Assembly: GCA_011800805.1 (NCBI GenBank)
Contig: MPNW01000334.1
Coordinates: forward strand, 68,127-132,126
DNA from: Hirudo medicinalis
Lineage: Eukaryota; Annelida; Clitellata; Hirudinida; Hirudinidae
Length of the DNA stretch: 64,000 nt
Direction: 5' to 3'
Position numbers and translations under genes: made by a program. Below, piece by piece: positions 1-13,207 of the stretch. The notes beneath the pieces are model-generated. The model worked only from the letters and a program-made list of their open reading frames with translations. It was not told where the DNA came from and ran no database searches. The stretch's first letter is position 1. The number at the start of each line of letters is the position of its first letter.

Positions 1-1923
1 GAAATTGGAATAATGGCCGACCTATCACGAAGGAGGGCTATTTATTTGTCACTCTCAATTACAGATCATAAGGAGTATAATTTCCACTTGCCTGCTCGCG
101 TGAGGAAACCTAAAATGTCCATTTGCTCTGCGTAATTTCTGGGCTTTGTCTGTCCTCTGTTCCCGCCTCAAATTTGGGGTTGTACAAATGACTGCCCCAC
201 GTTCCAGCCCGATGTTTTCGTCTGCGTTTCAACATGCAAGTTGATGCTTCGATTCAGATTTCCTTCTTCGGTTAGTGATGATCGCAGTGTGTCATCCGAG
301 GAGCTCATTCGACAATCATTATGTTGTGGGACTTCATTTTGAAGCTTAGAATTGAAAGTGCAAGAATGCGGCAGATTGAGTCCTGGATTGAAGATCTCAC
401 TTTTCAATTGCGGAAACCAGCCAATAATTTGCTTTCAAGCAGCTTGAAGATTGTTGCTGAGCGATAATTGAGGAACTGATGAAAGGAGCTGCCAATGGAA
501 ACATGGTCATCATCATCATCGTCATCGTCGTCGTCATCGCCATCGTAGCCATCATCATCATCATCATCATCTTAGTCGTCGACTTCCGCATCAATGACAT
601 TGTCAATGTGATGGAGATGTACTTCTGTATATATCGGTATAATGAGAAATCATCTCAAACAACCGGATTATGACTTACCATCTTAATCTACATTTCTCCA
701 ACAACCTCAGGAAATCTGCCTATCAATTCATCCACCCATTCATTCATCTACCCATTCATTCGTTCATTCCTCATGCGCCCAATTCCATCTCGCATTCACT
801 CAAAAGTCCATTACCTCGATATTTGCATTCAACTCCTTCTAACAATTCAAATGAGGCTAAAGACTTGCATTATTAACAAGCCACTTGCGCTACTCCTCAG
901 GCTCCTTTTGCGAGTATGGCGCCAAATTTTTAAGACAATCTAATGGACGGAACAGGATTCCAATGCCCCAAGTCCTTTGAGCAGGTTTTTTAATGAAGAT
1001 CTCAGGCGACTTTGGAGTAAAACTGATTAGGCATGCTTGCTTACTTGGCCTCCACTGGATTACGTGGAGCAACATCCGGTGGGTTGTCTCCTGGAAGCAT
1101 CTTTCTTGGATGCATGAACAGTCGACCACGTCACGCATCAGTGGTTCTCACCTCACTCAACACAAAGTCTCAGAGACGTGAGAGAATGAGATTTTAGACG
1201 AGCAACTGTCTTGTTTTAAACTTCACTATTTAATTCTCCAAAGTGACATTTAAAAACTTTTAAACGTCCAAAATAGAATCAGAAAATATAAAAAAAATCC
1301 CAGTCAAACAGACAAGTCAAGAAAGTGAAATAAAAGCAGGCAGTAAATAACGATGACGGTGGTCCTTTCATTTGCAATCAGTTCCAATCTCGGAGCTGGT
1401 AATTGTCTCAAAGGGAGGAAAAATTGCTTTAGCGGTTTTCAAGGCGGAGAACAAACAAGCCGTGTGCATTCGTTAATACACCGTGTCTGACCCGGATTGG
1501 CTTGAGTGCGGCCGTGGAGCGTCTAGTGGCCGTGTCTGTGGATCCGCCGGTGCAGCTGAGCGCCCGCCCGGTCCCACGAAGACGTGGACAGTACACGGAA
1601 GACTGCTTGAAAGAGTGGAAGATAATTCACTTTGAAAAGCACACCTCATGAATTATGAATGCATCACTCTTCTTTATAGAAAATATTTCTTTATTTCGAC
1701 TCCTCCCCCCTTACTGCGCTCCTTCGTGTTTAGATAGTTAAAAATGTTTATGGAAATTTACAGCCGATTATTGAGATTGTTAAACCAATTATTTATTTTA
1801 TATTTAATAAATTATGTAATAATTTGTAATTGAAAGAACGAGTGTTGCAATATTATTTCATTTACAAATTTATTTCAAATTTTTTAAAGTTTCAATTTAT
1901 TCGCCAGGTTTTAGAAATCCCCG
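1..1923. other. Intergenic, no supported gene
   Basis: No exon chain or recognisable domain is visible. The stretch holds a CAT/CGT trinucleotide array near 505-575, a loose CATT-rich repeat near 725-772, and a locally GC- and CpG-rich patch at about 1490-1620 in otherwise AT-rich sequence. Short open frames here are low complexity or shadows. Confidence 0.6.
505..575. repeat. CAT/CGT trinucleotide microsatellite
   Basis: Imperfect run of cat, cgt and cac triplets. It yields Met/Thr-rich or Ile/Val-rich open frames on both strands that are not genes. Similar arrays recur in this window in introns and spacers. Confidence 0.9.
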
Positions 1924-2349
1924 GTATGGAATCCCCACAAAAAGTATCTTATCGACAGGATTGAACGTATCCAGAGGAGATTTACCAAGACCAAACCCTC
2001 CGTGGCTTCTCATCCGTACATGGATAAACTCAGATTACTTGACCTACCAAGTCTTGAAAGGCATCGATTATGGGCTGACCTATCACTTGGCTTCAAGTTG
2101 AGAAGGTGACTGCTTAATTGCACTGCCTCCTTCTTTTTCCTACCCTCAACGTATTCTAGGACCCGAGGTCATAATTTTAAACTATGAACTGGAAAAATCA
2201 GATGCGAAACTTCTAAGAATTTCTTCTGTAACCGAGTTGTTAGATCATGGAAATCCCTGCCCGTTGATGTTGTAAATTCATCATCTGTTTCTCGTTTTGA
2301 CTCGGCTGTTCGTGAACTTAACTTAAATCAATATCTTATCTGCAAATAA
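1924..2349 (+). mobile_element. Decayed LINE (non-LTR) ORF2 C-terminal end
   Basis: Conceptual translation gives VWNPHKKYLIDRIERIQRRF, then LRLLDLPSLERHRLWADLS and, in another frame, NRVVRSWKSLPVDVVNSSS ending at a TAA at 2347. These are the conserved segments just after the reverse transcriptase domain of CR1/Jockey-like LINEs, in the usual order. The frame is broken by a stop near 2107 and a frame change, so this is a dead 5'-truncated copy. The A-rich tract at 2407-2420 may be its tail. The family assignment is knowledge of the motif, not a database match. Confidence 0.8.
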
Positions 2350-2592
2350 TTTCTTTCTTTTTTATGACCCTTTGACCGAAGTTGATAATAAGTAAAATAA
2401 ATTTTAAAAAAAAAAATAAATCGTTCTCAAGAAAAGACCGAATTCTGAACTTATAGTAGTTTGAATAATTTTAACGGATAATAAATTTAAAAATAAGATT
2501 TGAAAATAATAAATAAATTATAATTATAATTATCAACAATAATTTATTTTTTTTCACAAGGTAAATTTAACATTAATGGTAACATTAACGAT

Positions 2593-2662
2593 CAGTGCCA
2601 GATTTAGGAAGGTCGGGACGTGCTACTGCTCAGGGGCCTCCACCTGGTTAAATCCGGTAAAG
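2593..2662. mobile_element. Short TIR element (MITE-like)
   Basis: A 70-base segment starts cagtgccagatttagg and ends ggttaaatccggtaaag. The ends are imperfect inverted repeats of each other, about 10 of 15 bases matching. Elements with CAGTGGCGGATTTAG-type ends are common non-autonomous DNA transposons in animals. No clear target duplication was seen, so the call is tentative. Confidence 0.4.
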
Positions 2663-4560
2663 TCGTTAACACGATCATCCTAATGACTTTATATTTTCTC
2701 CATTAATCTACTTCAACCATGCTTTTTTTGCAGCAGTTAATACTAACTACCGTCTTTAAGAGTTCTAATTAACATTTTAAATTTAAAACTTACTAAAGTC
2801 AATTATTACTGCCAACCCCTGAAACTTACTTCCTGCATTCTTCAAGAATGTGATCTTAATTGAAAACACATTCTAAAAAAACGCTTACGATTTATTTTTG
2901 ATTATTATAATGCTTTAATTTGTAAACATAGAAAGTATAATTGAATCACGTGATAGCTAAAAATAGCTAATCGAGTAATTTCCAAAAGGAAACTTTGTTT
3001 CACTAGAAGTAAGAATTTTCTTTTTGACGTCAGAAATATTTGAAATACCAGAGGAGGGCACAATGTGGTGACAACTTGTAAATATGATGAAGTGAAATTA
3101 TTATCAGTCTTGGAAATACGTTCGTCTCCAGTAGAGACGTATATTCTTCACTTCTTTGTTCGAAATGCTTTCCATAATTTTATATTAATAAAATGATATT
3201 TGTTAACTTATTATTATGAATAAATAGTGGTTAGTTTTAAAATAGCGAACTAATTGGTGAACAAGTTTAATTTTTAAAAGTTTCGTTAGAAAAATATCTG
3301 AAAAACTTTGTAAAAATATTAACTATTAGAAAATAATCTCAAGTCGTCAATTAACGATCTTAACTGTGCAGGGGTTAACTGCATTTGAGACTTCACGGAT
3401 GTCTTGCATGACTATGTTGAGGTTAAATGGTAACGGATATGTTGAATTTTTGCAGTTCAACAAGGCCTGCTTGTAATATTAATAATTATTTAATTATAAA
3501 TAATTACATTCGTAATTGCAGTGACTAAGACAGCAGACACGTTTTAGTAAACAATCAGACAGGCACCAATTCTCCTTTCGCACTAAAAATTCGATGGAGC
3601 CTTGGAAATATAGTCTTTAATTTTTGTGGGTTACATAATACTTTTTGAGGCTTCTTAAGTCTTTGTTTAAAATATTACAGGAGATATTTTGTGAGTTTAT
3701 TTTATGCCATTTATTTGGCATATTTGAATATGATGGATGTGCCCTGTGAGTTAAAAGATGTTCACGGATATTCTTGAATGTATTTGTTTGTAAGCCTAAA
3801 TGTTACCTCAACACAATGGATGGAATGAAATACAACAAAATATATAATTCACCAATTTAGCATCGTCAAAAAAAAAACTGTAAACAGATAGACATGTTCA
3901 CAACTATTGCAGCTGCGTGGGTGTGTTGAGAGTTGCAAAGAAAGTTAATTATGGCGCTTGAAAGGCTAAAGTTAATTGTGGGTCTGACATTAGTTGAAAA
4001 CAAAAAGCAATGTTGCCTCACATTTTAAATGTTCTGTTTTCGTCAAGAACGATTAAATGCTGCTTAAATGACTTCAAGGAGGACAATTGCCAGCCTTTGA
4101 TGTGTAAAAATAACAAACAGCCTCCATTCTGCACCCAGTTTACGGGTCATTCAAACAAGTTACGTTCATAAAACGATATATATGTGAGGTGCCTCATAGG
4201 GTTTATTTTAAATGGCTTTCAATAAGGATAATTAACTCGCACGAATGAGCAAATTAAGGTATTATTAATAGCACGTTGAGTCAGTGAAATGAAGCGAATT
4301 CCAGAAACAGGAGGTGATGATCGGCGTAAAGTTTTTATCTGTACGAACAGGCTGACACTCACGACTGTTTAAGAGGACAATTATCCCATTACCACCTTCA
4401 GCTATTAGCATTCCCACAAATGTCGAGACGTTTGCGATCTCTGACGTTGTTATGATCGAGAAACGGTAAAGCAGTTGTAACTAACGCAGTTCATAACATT
4501 TCAATAATAATATAATAAGCAAAAACATATTTTAAGGAAGATATTTTTAAATTTCCTAAA
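2663..4560. other. Intergenic, upstream of ankyrin gene
   Basis: AT-rich sequence without supported exons or recognisable elements. The last few hundred bases presumably contain the promoter and 5' UTR of the ankyrin-repeat gene, but no motif clear enough to call was seen. Confidence 0.5.
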
Positions 4561-7020
4561 ATGAGTTCAATGGAGATACTCGCTCCACAAGAAAAACGGA
4601 AGCCTTGGTTCAAAAGAATGTTTAAACTCACGAAGAATAAACAAAAGCATCACCAGAAAGTTCCAACCACGACTCAGAAGAGATTCAGAGTCAAAAAGTC
4701 TTTAGAGGTAGCGATAAGCGAAAGAAGTCCTCAGAAAGCAGAAGAAATTTTGTTCAGATTCTTCGACGTCCTCCACCCAGAAGACATGAGGGACTTGATC
4801 ATCAAGAGCATCATTGCCGATGAATCGGAATGCATCTCTTACCCCAGTTCATATTCTTCTGAATATTTTTCTCAGACCCTCCTCCATACGATCATGAAGT
4901 GCACAAAACACTCTCAACTTTTCGACGACAAAGACTGGGCACCGATACACGTGGCTGTCAAACTGAAGAGAGCAGGAGCAATAATGTACTTGTTGGAACG
5001 GCAACCTTCAGAAGTCAACCTACCCACCAAGTCCGACTTAAGACCTCCTCTTCATCTGGCAGTATTCGGAGGGTCAGAGGTCATGGTGAGGTTACTGATT
5101 GAACATGGAGCTGACTTGAACTCGAGAGATATTTATGGAAACACCGCTCTGCACGTGGCAGTTCAAGCGGATGCTGATTCAATAGTTGAGCTGCTTCTTG
5201 ACGAAAGTAGGAAATCTCACAACCAGTGCTCCTACGTCAACACAGGAAACAATGACGGGTGGACACCTCTCCATCTGGCTGCCCATTGTGGAAAAACATC
5301 TATATGTAAGATTCTCTTGCAATATGGAGCTTATGTAGACTGTCAAACGAAAAGCGGCAAAACTCCTTTGCACTGGGCATCCATAAAGAGCAACAGAGAA
5401 ATAGTAGCACTTCTTGTGGAGCACTCAGCTGACTTGGAGGCCACGGACAGAAACGAACGAATGCCTTTCCAATATGCCACCTCAAAAGCCATAAAGAGAA
5501 TCATTGACATCGACGAAAGCAGACGAAGTTCGAAGTGTGGTTCGTTACGAAAAGTTTCGATAAGGATCGATCCACGCTCGAGAAACTATTGGCAGGTTTC
5601 CAAGGCTCACGATCAAACACACGATTGTGAAAAATCCGTCCAAAGTGACATAACTCTAATGAATTCTCGTGAGAAGAAATCCATCCACGAGATCAACCCG
5701 AACTCTGCCCTTTTGATAAATTCATTCATTTCCAGTATCGATGTGCTTCAGTTACCTCACGGCATGAGATCCAACCTGAGTGAACCTGATCTAAGTTATA
5801 AGCACCAAACCCGTTCCTCACCAATTTCGAAATTCTTGCAAGTGCCTGTGAGTCCTACGAGTAGTTTTTCCAGTTTTAGGTCTCTGGGCAACTCTAGCAA
5901 AACCTCAGAGTTTTACAACCAACACGGAAAGAAACAACCTTTTTCCCAGGGTGAAAGTGGTATTTTTGAGCAGTCCATTCAAGATGACGAAAGTTATTGT
6001 GCTGTCAACAAAAGTCCACTGAGCGACTGTCAAAACACTTCCTACAGAAGCCTTCCATCGGTGACTTATGAGGAACTAACAACTCTCTACAGGCAGATCA
6101 AGTTTAAGGAGAAAAGAAGATTGGCTCCTGATATCAACCCATATTTTTATAATAACAGTCGCTTTCTGGAACTTTATACTACAGAAGCGATCACCTGCAT
6201 CAAGAATCCCAGAACAGCTTGGCTCTCTGTCTGCCAAAAATGTTCTGACGAAAACGAAGAGGTGATGTTTTTCGTCGGAAAGATGGCAGCTTTTTTCCAG
6301 GATGAGCACAAGGATAGGTTGTCCCTCTGTCTATTATTAACCATTTTTTAATAATTGCTAAACAATCAATTGTAGTTAACTATAAATTCGGATTTTCTGC
6401 AAGAAAAACAGTCTTGGTAAAAACCAAATTTTAAAAAATCTGTAAGTTTTCCAAAACCATTTTGTGATTTGCGTTTATCCTTCAGGTGTTTGTGTCAGAG
6501 ATGCGTTGAGCAGCTGATGCTCTTCACCAGTGTTTTCCTCTTCCAAGCAACGCATTTTCATCAAAGTCGAACCCTTGGCACTCCAATCAGAAGAACGTCG
6601 AATGTTTTGGCTTCCATGTTTATTGGATTTTCCAAAAGAGCAGCTTACGAGAAATTCTCTGAAAAACTTTCAAACGTGTGCTCCATTAAAAGAAAAGGTA
6701 ATTTGGGAGATTTCCAAGGTTTTAATTTATTTATGTTCTTGGCTGTATTACATTAAATCTAAATGTTTCCAGAAAACTCGACTCTCGGCTTCTTGCTGGA
6801 AAAGATTGAGGAAAACGAAAGCAAACTAAACGACGCCGTAAGAAATATGGCTCAACACATTAAGTCCTTTGTCCCACCCGACGTCTGCCCAGAGGCTCAT
6901 TTGATACCGACTATGTCAGGGATCGAGGTTTACGAACAACTGAGCTCCAACCAACTGGTAGACCTTATCGTAACTATAATTGAAAGTGACCACGAATGGA
7001 TTTTAAATTGCCTTCTGTAG
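4561..7020 (+). CDS. Ankyrin-repeat protein, three exons, unnamed
   Basis: Exons 4561-6317, 6486-6697 and 6773-7020 join in phase (2, then 1) to about 738 residues. The start is the first ATG of the long frame, just after in-frame stops. The N terminus is basic (KRKPWFKRMFKLTKNKQKHH). About five ankyrin repeats follow at roughly residues 120-310, shown by DWAPIHVAVKLKRAGAIMYL, PPLHLAVFGGSEVMVRLLIE, GNTALHVAVQADADSIVELL and GWTPLHLAAHCGKTSICKIL. Next comes a Ser-rich, probably disordered linker, then a helical C-terminal region of about 270 residues that I could not assign to a family. Ankyrin stacks mediate protein binding, and no catalytic motif is visible. It is possibly a cytoplasmic scaffold or adaptor. 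The gene structure is well supported; the function is unknown. Confidence 0.85.
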
Positions 7021-8546
7021 TATATGTCTTCAAATTTTAGGTTATAAACTGCAGATATAAAATATCTCGGAGTTAAATGTGACAGTCACTTTCAATGCAT
7101 TTTCTAATCGACTTTTACTTCTGCAGTTGACCTGTGGCGTATTGTAACATTTTTATCATTGTTTCATTAGTCGTGCCCTTGTATCAACCAGTGAATTGTT
7201 AATGTGAACTGAGAAGGTTGGAGTTTTCATAACTTACATAAGTTAATTAAGCCGTTATTTACTATGGTTTAATTTTACAGACGACCTCCAGAATTTGGCG
7301 GCAGTTGTACATATTAGTTATTTATTTTTGACATTTTAACATGTTATTTATTTGGTGTTATTGGAATGTGTTGGTTTAGTCGATTGTTGTAATGCTTGTC
7401 GTTGTTGAAATTATTGTTGCGATCAAACTAGTCATCTGTTTTGCCATCATGATGCGATCAGAATTGCTGCTGAAGGATGTGCAAATTTTTGTTAAATTCA
7501 TTTATTCTAGAATTGTAACAAATTAAGTGTCACAAAATATACGTGAACTCGGTAAACATTTCTCACTTTGTACAATTGTAATGTCGATTTAGCATTTCAA
7601 AAAGTATTTTGATACAAATATTTGCATGGCTCAAAAAAGCATTCAGAACAACCAAGTTCGCGATTGCTGCTGGGAAAGGAATGCGGCGGCGATGTTTGAA
7701 ATTGAGTGAAATTGGGTTGATATGGTCTCATAGGCAATCAGGGAAGTCATTTCAGCTTTTCCAAGAATGCAAACCCTCGCACAACTTGAGGAGAAGACCC
7801 TTTTTTTTTCTTCTAGCCAAAGGTCAGGGGGGAAAAGAGCCAAGCAGGGGGCTAAATGACTAAATGACGTCCCAGAAGGCAATATAAGTGGTAAGAGTCA
7901 ATTAATTAAGTGTAATAAGATCTAAGATTATCTTAAGAGCCAATGGTATTGGGAAAGAGAGTGAAGAAACGTAATTCATAAATATTGGAGGGGAATGTGT
8001 AACTCTTCTCATGTTTATTTCGAGAATTTAAAGACCCAATGAAAAGGTGAATATGAGTGAATGTGATCAGATGAATACAATATTGCATGTATTTTTGTTA
8101 AAATATTAAATCGTTGTATGTCCTACATAATAATTTGAGAAAATTGCCCATGATTTGTTAAATTTCAGAAATTAATTTCTTGTTGCAAACTAGCGAAATT
8201 CGCTAAGCGAATAGTTTATAATATATTTTAATTTTTTTTAGCAAAGTTGACTTCAACTAAAGTTAAAGGTCATTTTTAAACACTTTTCGATAAGCGAGAA
8301 GATAATAGGTGCTTTTCACTAATAGGTGCTTTTCAAATGTGGTTTGCGTGGAGGAGAAACAAGTATCGACGACAGCCCTCAGCATGGCTATATTAACGAT
8401 GCGGCAGGTTGGCGGGTTGAGGTATAGGTAAACAATTTTGTATTTCAACATTTTGTGCTTGGGAATTTCAGATTTCTGGAAAAAGAGTAATTGATGAGAA
8501 TCCAAGAATTTTCAAATTTTGTGCCTATTTCTCCGTCGGACTTTTG
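7021..8546. other. Intergenic between ankyrin and SLC27 genes
   Basis: Contains the presumed 3' UTR of the ankyrin gene and the upstream region of the acyl-CoA synthetase gene. Open frames at 7609-7882 lie on both strands and match nothing I recognise. A near-duplicate of ggtgcttttcaa/ctaatag occurs at 8305-8336. No other structure seen. Confidence 0.5.
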
Positions 8547-11500
8547 ATGAGATTTCTGATCGGGTGGTCGACGCTCGTGACGTTTGCCATTCTTTTCATA
8601 ATTTATGTTACAACTGGAGGATGGAGATTTCTGAGAGTTGTAATTTTTACCATCAAAAGAGATTTAAGGTATTTGCTTTGTGATCCTATTGAAAACTGTG
8701 AATAGCCAACTCAATTAATTACAGGGGATTGTTTTTCTTGATTTATACCACAATTTTGCTAAAAATATACAAAAGAAGAGGAGAGACAATTATAAACCTT
8801 TTTCAAAAAACAGCGAAAAGATATCCCAACAAAGGAGCCTTGGTTATGGTTGATGAAAGATCATTTACATTTAAAGAGGTTGATGCATTATCTAATGCTG
8901 TGGCCAATTGTTTCTATGATCTTGGTTATAAAAAGGTGTTCATTATTACATTTTCTTCAAGCAAATATTATTTTCAATGTAATTAATTTAAATGATTGAA
9001 ATGCAGGGTGATGTAGTAGCCATCTTCATGGAGAACTGTCCTGAATTTGTTATTTTATGGCTTGGCCTTGCAAAGATTGGTGTGGTTCCAGCCTCATAAA
9101 CTTCAATTTGAAGATGAAAACTTTGGCACATTGCATATCAGTGTCCGAGGCTCGTGCTCTCATTTACGGATCAGAATTGAGTGAAGGTAGAATTTGTCTA
9201 GACAATTGTGAGGCTTGCACTGCCTTCAAAGAAATTCATTCATGCGTTCATTTTTTCAGTTGTCAAAGAAAGTAAGCATCTTCTACCTCCTGGCTTGACT
9301 TTATTTTCAAAAGGAAAGCAAAATCCAACTGACCTGGATGAAGTTTTGAAGAATTACTCCACAGAATTCATACAGAAGAATGTCCCTGCAAAATTTAATG
9401 GTATTGATTGATTTGCAGTTTTGTTGAGCAGTTATTAATTATATCTTGCCATTAATTTCAGACAGATTGTTGTACATTTTCACCTCTGGGACACTGGTTT
9501 GCCTAAGGCAGCCGTGGTTATTCACAGCCGGTACGAATGCCTTTATTGTCAATTCAACAATGCTTTATAAAAATGTCTTGTCACGATTTGCATGACAACA
9601 GAAGGTTTATTTTGGGAACATTTGACTGTCGGTGTGATTTTTTAATGGTTATTTCAGGTATTTCTACATGGCAAATGCAGTTTATATGTTTTACAAAATG
9701 GTTCCTGAAGACATAATATACGATACCCTACCCCTTTACCATACTGCTGGTGGTATTTTAGGTATTTATTTTATTAAAGTCCATTACACAACTCAGATGA
9801 TTTGGACTATGTAGTATTTTAGGCATAGGCAATTGTCTCATAAATGGGTGCACTGTTGTCATGCGAAAAAAATTCTCCGCTTCGAAGTTTTGGACAGATT
9901 GCATAAAACACGATTGTACGGTTAGTACGCAAAAAAGTCGCAGGAGCATTATTTTGTGACCACTCAAAAGAATGTCATTGCAAATTTATAAATTTTATGA
10001 TCGACATTCCAGGTGGCACAATACATCGGCGAGATATGCAGGTATCTTTTAGTGCAACCTTCTTCTCGTAACGACAAAGGTCATCGCGTTCGACTCGTTT
10101 TTGGTAACGGATTGAGACCCCACATCTGGGATGAATTCAAGACGAGGTTCAATATCGCTCAAATTGGAGAGTTTTACGGTGCCACCGAAGGAAATGCAAA
10201 TATCGGTTAGTCTCTGACCATTTTGCTTGCTTAATGAGTGCAAGAAATACATCTTTACTTTTTGATCTTTGTTTGCTGACATTTGCTCGATTTTGTTTAT
10301 ATTACATAAAATGAATGTCGGGCATTTTATTCTTTATCTTACAGCCAACATCGACAACACGAAGGGAGCTGTTGGCTTCCAATCGCGAATTCTTCCGACC
10401 GTCTATCCAGTGACTTTAATCAAAGTCAACCTTCTGACAGGAGAGCCAGTGAGAAACATGTATGGTCTTTGCATTCGCTGTGAACCTGGTGGGTTGGAAG
10501 TTTGCTGTCGAAGCCTTGTTTCAAATTGTTACACAATAATTTTTTATTTGAAATTTCGGAGGAATGACTCAATAAACAATACTCGATACTGAAGTTTGTC
10601 ATAATCGCTGATGTTACTTTCCCACGAAACAGGGGAACCGGGGGAATTGGTCGGCAAAATAGTTTCTGGAAAGCCGTTGAGAGAGTTCGATGGTTATGCA
10701 AACAAGGAAGCAAACAACAAGAAGCTCGTAAAGAATGTTTTCAAAAGAGGAGACTGTTACTTCTTGACGGGTTTGTTTCTCTTGACAAAGAATTGTTTCC
10801 CCGATCATAATTTGTTAATTTTGATTTCTTATTTAATTCATGGAGATCAGCAAATATTAAAATTAAAGTAACATATCTCGAAAATGTAAGATATACTCTT
10901 TTGTTCTTTAGAAAACAACGTAACATGATACTTGAGATACTTACCTTGTGTTTCAGAATTATTTGTAATGTATATAATAACAGGGTCTTAATGACTATTA
11001 ATATCTATTAATGACCATCATATTTGATGTGACCCCAAGAACACATTTTATAGTTTACATTTTCCAATTCACTATTTGTATTTTTGGTAGATCCTTTTAA
11101 ATGGTTTTAGGTATTTATGTTGTCATGGTTAGGCTTTGTTATTATGGTTGGGCATTTATGTTGTCATGGTTGGGCTTATGTTGGCCATTAATTATTTACT
11201 ATCTACGACATGCATGACAGCTCAATGAATGAATAAAAGAAGTTTGTATGTCCTTGATGGATGAGTAATGAATGGCTTACAAACGATCTTTCAGGAGTCA
11301 TCACAAAGTCATGCATTTAAAATAAATTCTAGATTGCAAAATTCTACAAATATAAATGACAAAGAATTGTTACAAAATTAAATAAAGTATTGTTAGAGAT
11401 ATATTAGCATAATTTAAACTTCATGCCTTTTGAACTTATAAATGTCCTTCATAAGAAGCATCAGTCTGAAATTGATGCAGTTAAAATATTAACAATTTGC

Positions 11501-12632
11501 TATCACTGGCCCAGAATACATCACATGATGTAATGGATGCTTAAACTTCCCACTCACATGACCCCCAATCACAACTAATGTGCTCTTACAAGATGATGTT
11601 GTTCAAGTTGTCGAAGGCTGAGTCTCAAATCGCTAATGTCTTTGTTGGTGGTAAATTATGCAGAGCATAAAAACACATCGCAATTAGTTTATTGCAAAGT
11701 TTTTACTCGAACTTTGAACTGCAATCATTTCAAAAACGCATAGTCTTAAGACATGGCATTGTAAACACTCATGACTCATTCGATGTCACAACCATGAATT
11801 CAAAATCATCAAGACTTGCTGCAAAGCGATCGATTTTTTATTCCGTCTTTTTGTGAGATTATTGAATTTTGTTTATTGCCACCTTTAATGGCTATAAGGC
11901 TGTTAATAAAATCCCACATTTGTGATTTCAATTTCAAGGTGATGTCCTCGAAATGGACGAGTTTGGTTACATGTACTTCCGAGACAGGACGGGGGACACC
12001 TACAGGTGGAAGGGAGAAAATGTTTCCACCTCGGAAGTTGAAGGAGTCGTCAGCAACGCTGCTCAACTGTCGGATGCCGTCGTTTATGGAGTTGAGGTTC
12101 CAGGTTTGTTTTACTGGAAAACTATGGGTTGGGTGAAGAAATGTGGGGCACAATCTTCAGACATCTCTTGGATTATCTTTATGATTTCCAGTTACAAATT
12201 TTACCATTTATATGGAGAAGTAAATTCCACTAATTCTTATTTGATTTAGGCACTGAAGGTAGGGCTGGAATGGCTGCAATTGGCGACCCCCATCGGGTTT
12301 TAGACCTGAAGGCTTTCAACCGAGCTCTCCAGAAGATGCTACCTCCCTATGCTAGGCCAATGTTCATCAGAGTTCTTAGTGAAGTTGAGACCACTGGTAT
12401 CAAGCCAATCTTTTTTTTTTATTCTGTTAAATTAAATTCTGTTAATTATTTACTATTACTTTATTTCAATGCAGGAACTTTCAAATTGAAAAAGGCTGAT
12501 TATAGGAATGAAGGATTCAACCCTTCAATTATTCAGGATGATCTTTACTACTACAATTCCAAAATGAGTGAATTTGAGACCATTGATGGGGGGATTTATG
12601 AGGATATTTTGACTGGAAGGATAAAATTTTAA
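8547..12632 (+). CDS. SLC27A: Fatty-acid transport protein / very-long-chain acyl-CoA synthetase, two frameshifts
   Basis: Exons I place: 8547-8668, 8725-8935, 9007-9186, 9260-9400, 9462-9530, 9658-9761, 9823-9920, 10013-10205, 10345-10488, 10633-10770, 11939-12103, 12250-12396 and 12475-12632. An N-terminal membrane segment ([20 protein letters not shown]) precedes the adenylate-forming core: the AMP-binding loop [15 protein letters not shown], the FATP signature [13 protein letters not shown], and [20 protein letters not shown] with the adenylation-domain Asp and Arg. Such enzymes activate long and very-long fatty acids to CoA thioesters at the ER or plasma membrane, aiding uptake. Two single-base losses break the frame: at 9091-9093 (VVPA then LINFNL) and at 9491-9494, inside the AMP-binding loop. 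All splice phases and all other motifs are intact, so consensus error is likelier than a pseudogene. The paralogue number cannot be assigned. Confidence 0.88.
10771..11938 (+). other. Large SLC27 intron with repeat-like content
   Basis: At 1168 bases this is far longer than the other introns of the gene. It has a near-direct repeat of atttatgttgtcatggtt at about 11113-11185. A 90-base stretch near 11456-11540 translates to [20 protein letters not shown] plus PRIH, loosely resembling the H2C2 zinc finger of retrotransposon integrases. That resemblance is weak, and stops follow directly. Confidence 0.4.
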
Positions 12633-13207
12633 TTGGACAGCATAATTTTCCAAAATCTTGAGATTTTTTTATTTAAGAAATTACCTATTAATGGAACTCT
12701 ATGCACACTTGCAAGGTTTTCATGGCTCAGAGAAAAGTTTCACTTGCATGTACATATGTGATGTGTATGCATGCTTGAATCCTCACTCTGTATGTATATA
12801 TTCGCTCTCATGCTCATGCGTGGTTACTCATGTTGTAAATCATGTAGAGCCCCCTGACAGACTCTGAAGAGGCTTATTCTCTGAGAATCATGCCACGAGT
12901 TCTCTTCATACATTTCCTGCTGCTTGTTTGCTATTCGGACCTATTTCTAAGGCTATCTGTGCTTTGAATCCCATGATTGCTTAGAGCTGGAACTAGTTTT
13001 CGTTGATCATGGATGCCGACAGTGCATTTGAACATTGCCATCGTTGAAAGTTCCTAGCAGCAGCAGCTTGATAATCATATCAAATGGATACATGTACAAT
13101 ACTAACATCTAACACCAAATTTATTACTTCCTGCCCAGGTTAGACCTTTCGACAATAACCACATGCTCAAGACACTTTGTTTATGTAAATGAAAATGTGA
13201 GACAACA
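12633..13207. other. Convergent intergenic spacer
   Basis: Lies between the stop of the + strand acyl-CoA synthetase gene and the stop of the - strand coiled-coil gene, so it should hold both 3' UTRs. No other feature seen. Confidence 0.5.

Noticed and set aside
397..673. Met/Thr-rich and Ile/Val-rich frames
   Set aside because: Products of the CAT/CGT microsatellite on the two strands.
7609..7882. Overlapping frames on both strands between the ankyrin and SLC27 genes
   Set aside because: Mutual antisense shadows with homopolymer runs and no recognisable motif.
8547..12632. Calling the SLC27 gene a pseudogene
   Set aside because: Only two one-base losses in thirteen intact exons; sequence error is at least as likely, so it is reported as a gene with frameshifts.
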